Assembly: GCA_029891385.1 (NCBI GenBank)
Contig: CM057225.1
Span: forward strand, 14,201,498 to 14,265,497
DNA length: 64,000 bases
Source of the DNA: Erythroxylum novogranatense
Lineage: Eukaryota > Streptophyta > Magnoliopsida > Malpighiales > Erythroxylaceae
Direction of reading: 5' to 3'
Position numbers and translations under genes: made by a program
The notes under the pieces: model-generated
Told to the model about the DNA's origin: nothing
The model's database searches: none
What the model saw: the letters and a program-made list of their open reading frames with translations, nothing else
Shown: piece after piece, positions 56,477-64,000 of the stretch
How the letters are laid out: each line of letters begins with the position of its first letter
How positions within the stretch are numbered: position 1 is the stretch's first letter

Positions 56477-59400
56477 TGTAGCACCCCACTCCCGACGAGA
56501 CCCGAACCCGATATCCATGGTGATATCCGAGCCCGTGACCCGCGAGGGTGGCGTACTAGAACATTTACCTTATTAAAAAAAATCGTATGACATTTTCTTT
56601 TTCTTTCAAAAACATTAGAGTGCGCAAAACAATCATTGACTTGGCCCAATTATAACAAAACATTTTCAAATATAAAACCATTTCACTGATAAAACAATTT
56701 CAATCATTATTAGCACTCATTAGTGCTCAGTCACTCTATACAATTACATATAAACAATTGGGCCTACTAAATACCAAAACAATACACTAATGCAGATACG
56801 GACGACACTGATCCCGACCCGAATACTCTGTCTTGCTAGCAGTAGACGTACTCCCGTGTGTCCAACGGGGTACTCTCCATTTCCTGAAAAATAGATGCAA
56901 TGTTGGGTGAGTTTGCGAACTCAGTGAGAAACCATCATCGATGGTTCACCCAACTCATGCATATCCACAAAATCACACAATATTGTACATATATCATAAA
57001 CAAGAAATCACAGGCAGTCAATTTCACATTTTATAAGGCAATAAGCCTTTCACACAATTCACATAAAGCATTCATTTATGCAGTATGCATGTGACTCTTT
57101 CATTTTCTTTCGTTGTTGTGACCGTGCGCCTGAGCTCATATACGTTGAGCCATTGGCTCTGAAAAATTGGGCTTGAAGCCCCGAAACGTTGGGCATAGCC
57201 CTGATCATCGAGCCGAGGCTCGAATACGTTAGCACGAGGCCTGTGCGTTGAGCTTAAAGCTCTAAAATCGGTGGCTACACCAAATCTGTTGTCATTATCG
57301 ATCATTTACTATGCATGAATGCACATGTCATTTTCCAATTTCCAATTATCGCATTTCTATTTCCAATTCCAATTATTATTTCCGATCATTTTCCAATGTC
57401 CTCGGACTTTTAGTCCCAGATTTCATTCCATGCATTTACCTTTCATTTCACTAACACATTTACAATCCAATTTACTCATGCATTCTCATGCACTTATTCT
57501 CATTTGCACTTCAATATCATAATCCAATATTTGAACACCCACGGTCCAAATCAATCAAATCAATCAATCACATATATCCATCCTTGCTTCCTCATGGCAA
57601 TCAATGCATATAATTAATAAACACATAAGGTTGAGAAACCAACTAGGTTACTCACCTATTACTTCCGAGCTAATGCCGGGAAGTTTCCGCCCCGTCGGTC
57701 GAACGACGCTCCACTTGGGCCTCTATATGAATCAGAGAAAGAACGAGTCACTAAATATGCAATTTGTGCACATGTAGGTGAAATATGCATGTTCATGAAT
57801 TCCGGCCCTAATCCCATTTTTTCCTCAGAAAATCCGTCTAAAAATTAGAAACCTATTACGGCGACGGTGCGCAATTCGGACCTCTATAGGTCCCCAATTA
57901 AACAAAATAAGGATTAAAGGCTCCGTTGCAGGGCCACGTCAATTTCCGTCTAAAAATCTCGAATCTCTCAAAAAATGAAATTCAATATTCTATGAATCCG
58001 ATGCCTCAAGAATCAGGTCAATCGGACGTCGGACGGAAAAGTTATTCACGAAAGAAACCAAAACTCAATAATTTATATCTATATATCTATAACCCTTATT
58101 TCCTCCTTTATTATCTGATTTCCAACCAAACTTCTAACACCCATAACTCTTTCTACACATTTCCGAAAAATGCAAACTATATCTTGTTGGAAAGATAATG
58201 AAACCCTCTACAAGTTTCATGAAGACCCCAACAAGCAATTTTACCCATAAGGGTGTTAAAAATCCCATCAAAGCTGCTGTCTACTCAAAACCCCTCAAAA
58301 CAGTGCAGTAGAGTTCCTAACCAGTGCAGTATTTTGTAAATTCAATAACTTCTCATTTCCTTAGTCAACAATTACAGAATAAATATGCTCATCAAGATCA
58401 CAATGTGATCTACAACTTTCATGAACAGTCTAAATTCAAATTCAATATCTAAGTAGGTTAAACCATTCGGTGAAGGCTACTGCCCTTGAAAGTACTCAAA
58501 TTGTACAGTGATTTTTCAAACAGTATAATTCCTTGTATAAATGTCGAAAAATTACATACTTTATACCCATGAAAAGATAAAATATAGTACTACACTTCTC
58601 ATGAAGGGCTCAGAATCAAATTCCATCATTAACCAATTTAAAACAGTCTTACAAGTTACTGCCCTGTTCAGCAGTCCATGACCTAACTTCAGTCCAATCT
58701 TTGAAAAATCATAAGTCCCAATTATGTTATCTAAAAATAGCATGCTATATACCATTTTCAAGATAATCACTTCCTTTACAATTCTTCAGAAGATCACTCA
58801 ACCCAATTCAATTCACAGAAATTTCTAAAATTACTTCTAATCAGAATGTGCACCAAATCTGACATTTCAACTAGGTTTCACTCAATGCATTAAGACAGCC
58901 AATAGTCATCAGTCCATATCTCCTCATATACACATCGAAAAATTGCAAAATCAGTGGAAATGGAAAGATCATTTAATAGGCTTAAACTTTCATTTAGACC
59001 ATTTTCTCTAACTCCTTCTCAATTAATTTAGAAAAATTAACAAAACTCCAGGGTATGATTTCGGATACTATTCATTCCAGTCAATGGCAGTAACTTTCCA
59101 AGCCAAATTTCACCCTCTTAAAATTAGAATTGGCCAACACCTATTTCACACAAAAATGTAGCTAACATCCCAAAGTTTCAGTGGGCACAAGCCTTGCCTC
59201 ATTTTCATAACCACACAATGAGTTATGCTCAAAACAGTATAGTAGGTCAAAAACCTAAATTTCCAGCTTTGATACTAAACTTAGCTTCTATCATTTCCAA
59301 TGCCAATACCACATCATTAAGCATCCAAATGAACACAAAATCAGTTCTTACAACATTCATACATTCACTAGAACTACCTACCAAAATTGGCAGCACTTAC

Positions 59401-60450
59401 CTCATCAATATTATGCAAGAATAATCATTCATATTCAATTAAAATCAAGCTAAAACCACTCATTCATACTACTTCATCAATTCTTACTTCAACCTAACCT
59501 TATACCCATCATTTCCACCTATAAATTTCATTAAATTCAAGCATCCATAATCATAATAAATACACCCTAACTCTCATTCAATGTTTCTAACTATCATGGC
59601 ATTAAATTCATACTTAAACCATCATGAAAACACCATTTAAAGCTTAATTTAAACACTTACCTATTAGCTTTTCCAACCTTCTCTTCTTTTCAATACTTTC
59701 CTAACAATTGCTAACCCCTCTTTCTAACCTTATGCAAGTGAAAGCCCTCCATGATAAGTAAGGAACTTGGTGTCTAGAAGAAGAAGGCTTGAAGTTTGGA
59801 GGAAGATTTGATGAAGAAGATGAAAATCGATGGAGAGAGCAAAAAGGGAGGAGATACTTTCGGATGATGATGAAAATAACCATCAACTTGCTCTTTTTAT
59901 TCATTTAACAAGGCAAAACCGTGGGAGGGAGGAGTGAGCATTAAATGAAGCTTTTGGTGGCAATTTTTCATTGGTCCACATTTGTAAAGAAAAGTCAAAC
60001 TATTAATTTTATAATTCAGATCAAAAATTTACCCCAATCAACTCCAAAGACCCTAATTTCAATCCCAAAATAGTACCCCCAATAATACAGTGCCATTGGG
60101 TAGCAATTTTCGCTACTGAAAATCGACCGGTTTGTCAATTGGCGATTTTCTCGATCCGGGAATTTTCTCCAAAAAATTTCAAAAAAATTCCCATAAATCC
60201 CAAAAAAATAGAAAACAATTTATGGTCACTCAGAATAATTTTTCAAACCCATTAACCACGTTAATCCCAATAAAATTGCTTTAGGCACAAAAACCGGGAA
60301 TATCATGTATGCATGTACAGTAATTTCATGTGCATAATTGATACTGTGTATCAATACTATTATGCATGAACAGTACTAATTATTCCCTATCAATCCCATC
60401 CTATGACGAATTTCCTATTTTACCGTTCTAGTAGGGGGTAGGATGTTACA
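56477..60450 (-). repeat. 3' LTR of gypsy element b (LTR-b)
   Basis: It starts TGTAACATCCTACCCCCTAC and ends GGGAGTGGGGTGCTACA on the minus strand, 3,974 bp. A related but distinct LTR is at 53,121-56,476. Confidence 0.8.
57147..57262 (+). repeat. Array of six tandem mini-hairpins in LTR-b
   Basis: In order: GAGCC-ATT-GGCTC (57,147), GGGCTT-G-AAGCCC (57,169), GGGC-ATA-GCCC (57,191), CGAGCC-GA-GGCTCG (57,209), GCAC-GAGGCCT-GTGC (57,232) and GAGCTT-A-AAGCTC (57,250). They recur every 18-22 bp. The stems differ in sequence but stay paired. Confidence 0.78.
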
Positions 60451-60466
60451 ATTCCCCCCTCCTTAT
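60451..60466 (-). other. Polypurine tract of gypsy element b
   Basis: On the minus strand AAGGAGGGGGGAAT runs into the LTR start TGTAACATCC. Confidence 0.8.
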
Positions 60467-60499
60467 AAAAATTTCGTCCTCGAAATTTTCAGGCAACGG

Positions 60500-63400
60500 T
60501 TCAATATGACAGTATTCATATGTTCCTACATGTCCCATACACTTTTTCACTCAATAATTCATTTTCCGAAAATCACGTAAATCATACTCGATAAATTATT
60601 CATCACTTATTTGACTAACTCATTATCACTCAAAGACGATCGACGGACTCTACAAGGCTGTCAATTGGCGATCTCATTTTCTTAGCTATCTCACTTGCCA
60701 TTTTCAGAGTAGTCATTAACTTTAGTTCCAATGCTATGACTCAAGAACTTGCTCACTTATCATATTTTATCAATTCAATACCTTTCTCTCGGTACCATGC
60801 GCCTAGTTCAGATTCCATTGAGTACAGTGCTTACCATAACCTTCTTTATCTCGTCCCCACGATCCACTTTCCTTTGGTACCAATACGGTGACATGTAGCT
60901 CCATTTCGCTATAACCAAGTGATAATTTACCTAATGCGATGTTTTTATAATCCATTGACTCACTGCTCAAATTCAACCCTCTTTCGACACTTTCTTGTTC
61001 TATAGTGTTCACGCACTCTATTTAGATATACATTTAATTACTTTCACTTATCCGATCCTGATCCACTTTAATTAACCCATGCTGTTTTCTTATGTCACTT
61101 TCCTTTGTTTCACTCAACACAGTCTCAAATTCATTGTGGTCTTTGACTCTCGTTAGACGTTGTGCAGTGTAGCAATGTATTCCTACAGTAAATCAGAACT
61201 CTATCACATAATCATAATCAAGTATTTTTCCTGATGAACATTCACACCTATAAGCACTTGAATCAATAATCACTTCATTCTATACCCATAGTTATTCAAT
61301 TTCACTTTTCGCATATGTTTACTAGAATGTCTAGCTTCAACTGCTCACTTTCTTATCCTAGCACTTTTTGTCGGGTACATATACTTCTTCTTTGAAGCAC
61401 GCAATAGTGTTTTTCCGATTTCACTCGCATATTCAGACTCATCATAGGACTCACCACTTTAACTCCTGCACTCTTAACCTTTCTTACCTTTATCCAGTAT
61501 CACTAGATCTACAACTTCAATTTTTCCAGTAATACTTCACAATTACCATAACCTACCTGATATTCATTGGAAGTCCTAATATCTGTAATTGATCTGTTCA
61601 ATGCGACCTTATCAGTTCACTATTTGAGTTTAGTAGTCGATTGTATGCATTCATTTCGAATTATCGATGCGATGAGTCATTTATACCCGTCTTTTTCCTC
61701 GAATCAACATCATGAATCCTTAGAGGAATCTAAAATCTTTAATACCATTTATCAGAATCAGTATCAGTTCAGTTTATCTTATACCAGTTTAACATATTGT
61801 CTCAGTTCATACCACACTGCCCATTCTCCAAGGGTATCCTTATCCTCAGTATCAAATTCTTCACTTATTCATATAGTTCTGTTTACTTTTCACTGTTCAA
61901 CACTTTCAAGTCACTACTATTTACTTACCTCGCATAATTCCCTATTAAGGTCTTGTTGACTTTACCATACATCATTCAACTTTTTCATTGTGTCCACACG
62001 TAGTACATTTGCAATCCCTTTATGAAAGTAACACTGTATCACGTCATTGTCAATTTTCCTTTAGGACTTCTTGTCTCTATTCATTTTCTCCTTTCAATTG
62101 ATTTCCTGTCATTCACATCGATGTATGCCAATACCCAGTCATCCGTACTTGGACTTTCATCAATTTCACTTCATTTGAGTAATCCACCTCACAGTTCGGG
62201 ACTATTTTATTCTTAGTGTCAAATCTAGATTTCCCATTAGTTTTGCATCACATATGGGGCTCTATTCACTTCACATTGCAATAGAATCATCTCAAATTAA
62301 AATTCCACTTACGTAGTTGGACACTTCACATTTCCGTACACACAGTGCAGATAACCTCAGTAGTATGAGATATGACTCAATTTCACTTTTAATTTTTTTT
62401 GTCCATACTTCTTTCCGTTTGACCATTAGTCTTGTTACAGTTTTATACTGTTCACGAAAGTCTCATCAACCAATTAGTGTCCCTAATTGCTTTTCAATCA
62501 TTCTCAACAATACGCACTATCTTAATCAGAACAATTTTATGCCATAATTTAAAGATCAGAACAGTCCTTGCACTAAGGTTCCATGTGATAGTCATATAAA
62601 CACTTTCTTTAACACTTATTTCGTAATCTACACCTCACCAGAACTTATTTCATCTTATCCGGAAGCCAATTAGTAACCTATACAATTCAGACTTCCATAA
62701 AACTCCTTTCCGTTTATGCTAATCCTCAAATAGAGGACTGATGCCATAATATTATTTTTTTATTTCCTCTCATAAAGGTACATTCAGTCATCTTATGTCT
62801 TACTTTAACCCAATATGAACTTTACACTTATAGCCACTCTAATCATTCACCGATCATTTCCTCTAGGATTTCCATGTATCTTTCACATATGTTTCATTAA
62901 TCATAATCAACTTTACTGTCCAATAGATACTCCCAACAGTAAATCGACTTAAATGCGACAACTCTTTTCATATATCACTATCATTGTTTCATTCTTTTTC
63001 CATTTCCCTAATTTCATTCCCATATCATTCATGTGTCAACTTGACCTTTTAAGGTCATATCCACTTGGCTTATACAATGTCATCGCATTATTGCTACGTC
63101 TCTCTTTATTTTCCTCAAACAATCCACGATAGGGTATTCACATTGATAGGACATTTGGGAGCACATCACCGAAAACACGATATTGAAATAAATACACTGT
63201 ATCTCTATTTATTTTCCCATTCGTTTACCATTTCTGTTTCCATATAGACATATTCAACTAATCCAGAATTTTCCAATGCTCAATCAGTAGAAATTTCTAG
63301 TCTTCCTTTTTCCCTACTATCTTCTTATACTGATTTACAAACTCTTAGCATAATTTTTCACATAACCATTTTGGTCCCAAACTCATGCGCTCATGATCAC

Positions 63401-64000
63401 AACCGTTTCACGAGTTCATTTTAGTTTATCTGTACACTTTCATCTCACAATTTCTATCTCTTTCCAACCTTAGAATCACTTCGCCCTTTTTTTTTTCGAG
63501 TAGACCATTACGGTACAATATTGATCTCATTCCAATCTCGCTATCATCATCTACCTATGATATCTACTGATATCGAACACAAATGCAGTGTAACAATATC
63601 TGCCTGATCGGACCATCTACGTTTTACTCAGTCCCCATGTTTCCCATTTCATCGCCTATACAAGTCACAACTCTCATTTCCTAATCATCTCGAACTTTTA
63701 ACCTCACATAGGCCTACTTTACCTAATATGTTTCTCATATCCATAGTGGACCTCTCCATGCTATAGAAATTGTTCGTTTTCTTTCACCGTAATATTGCCA
63801 CTTTTAATCAGAGGATTCATTTTGATATCATTTCTTTCCTTAATCGCCTAGGCCAACATAGTCATTCTAACCACGATGCATTATAATGCTCATTATCGAT
63901 GTTTTCTTTTTCCCTTTCCCAATTGCTCATACCCTTTCATGGGTTCACATTCTGATACATTCTCATTTTTCTCACACTTAATCACGTAACACATGGTCAC
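60500..64000. other. Interior of gypsy element b, no coding content recognised
   Basis: Plus strand rich in T, C and A and poor in G throughout. Only ORFs under about 130 codons occur, none with a known motif (61,567-61,959 and 60,803-61,012 are the longest candidates and look like chance). I see no RNA gene. Confidence 0.55.

Larger units (their letters stand above)
56477..64000 (-). mobile_element. Ty3/gypsy element b, possibly LARD-like, extends past the window
   Basis: On the minus strand its 3' LTR is 60,450 down to 56,477 (3,974 bp, TGTAACATCC...GGTGCTACA). Directly before the LTR lies the tract AAGGAGGGGGGAAT. Before that are codons reading ENFEDEIFIRRGEL and stop, the closing motif seen in plant gypsy (Tekay/Del-type) polyproteins. 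Yet 60,500-64,000 shows no long ORF and no recognisable integrase, RNase H or chromodomain. Long LTRs with a non-coding interior suggest a large retrotransposon derivative (LARD) or an extremely decayed copy. The other LTR lies outside the window. Confidence 0.72.

Noticed and set aside
61567..61959. 130-codon ORF in the gypsy element b interior
   Set aside because: Its Ser/His/Tyr-rich composition follows the G-poor base skew. It has no known motif, and neighbouring frames look the same.

Overview
This is nuclear DNA from a dicot-like flowering plant. The evidence is an AT-rich background, GT-AG introns, one conserved plant gene with about 27 exons, and a dense load of plant transposable elements (Copia, Sirevirus-like Copia, Ty3/gypsy, TR-GAG, Helitron and PIF/Harbinger). 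I saw no bacterial operon, no CRISPR array and no recognisable tRNA or rRNA gene.

Layout. 1-1.7 kb is the right end of a Harbinger-like element carrying a small gene with an RNase H1 N-terminal (viroplasmin-type) domain and a membrane tail. 1.7-3.7 kb is AT-rich or decayed sequence. 3.75-5.0 kb is a broken plant-specific gene resembling the DUF4378 family. 5.25-10.04 kb is a decayed 4.8-kb Copia element on the minus strand with both LTRs. 11.1-25.3 kb (minus strand) is the only clearly functional host gene, PRP40A, a spliceosomal WW/FF-domain protein. It is reconstructed here exon by exon and its splice phases all agree. Its fifth intron holds a complete 2.2-kb gag-only LTR element (TR-GAG type, with target-site duplication AATTG) and a probable solo Copia LTR. 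25.85-37.84 kb is a Helitron of about 12 kb with a Rep/helicase gene and an RPA-like gene, both damaged. Its 3' terminus lies about 0.5 kb upstream of the PRP40A 5' end.

From 38 kb to the right edge the window is a stack of nested insertions. A decayed gypsy element (38.08 kb onward) was split by a 9.2-kb Sirevirus-like Copia element (39,984-49,224, target-site duplication CAACA). Its reverse transcriptase gene was then split by a PIF/Harbinger transposon (49,607 onward). The Harbinger transposase was interrupted near its C-terminus by a long gypsy LTR (53,121), and that LTR was interrupted by a second gypsy element of a similar type (56,477 to beyond the window).

The features most worth a second look are architectural. 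The Sirevirus-like element carries three clusters of a SalI-type palindrome: one in each LTR upstream of the TATA box, and one just ahead of its extra 3' open reading frame. The two long gypsy LTRs carry an array of tandem mini-hairpins whose stems appear to co-vary. A TR-GAG element sits inside PRP40A. A membrane-tailed RNase H1-N domain protein is associated with a Harbinger terminus.
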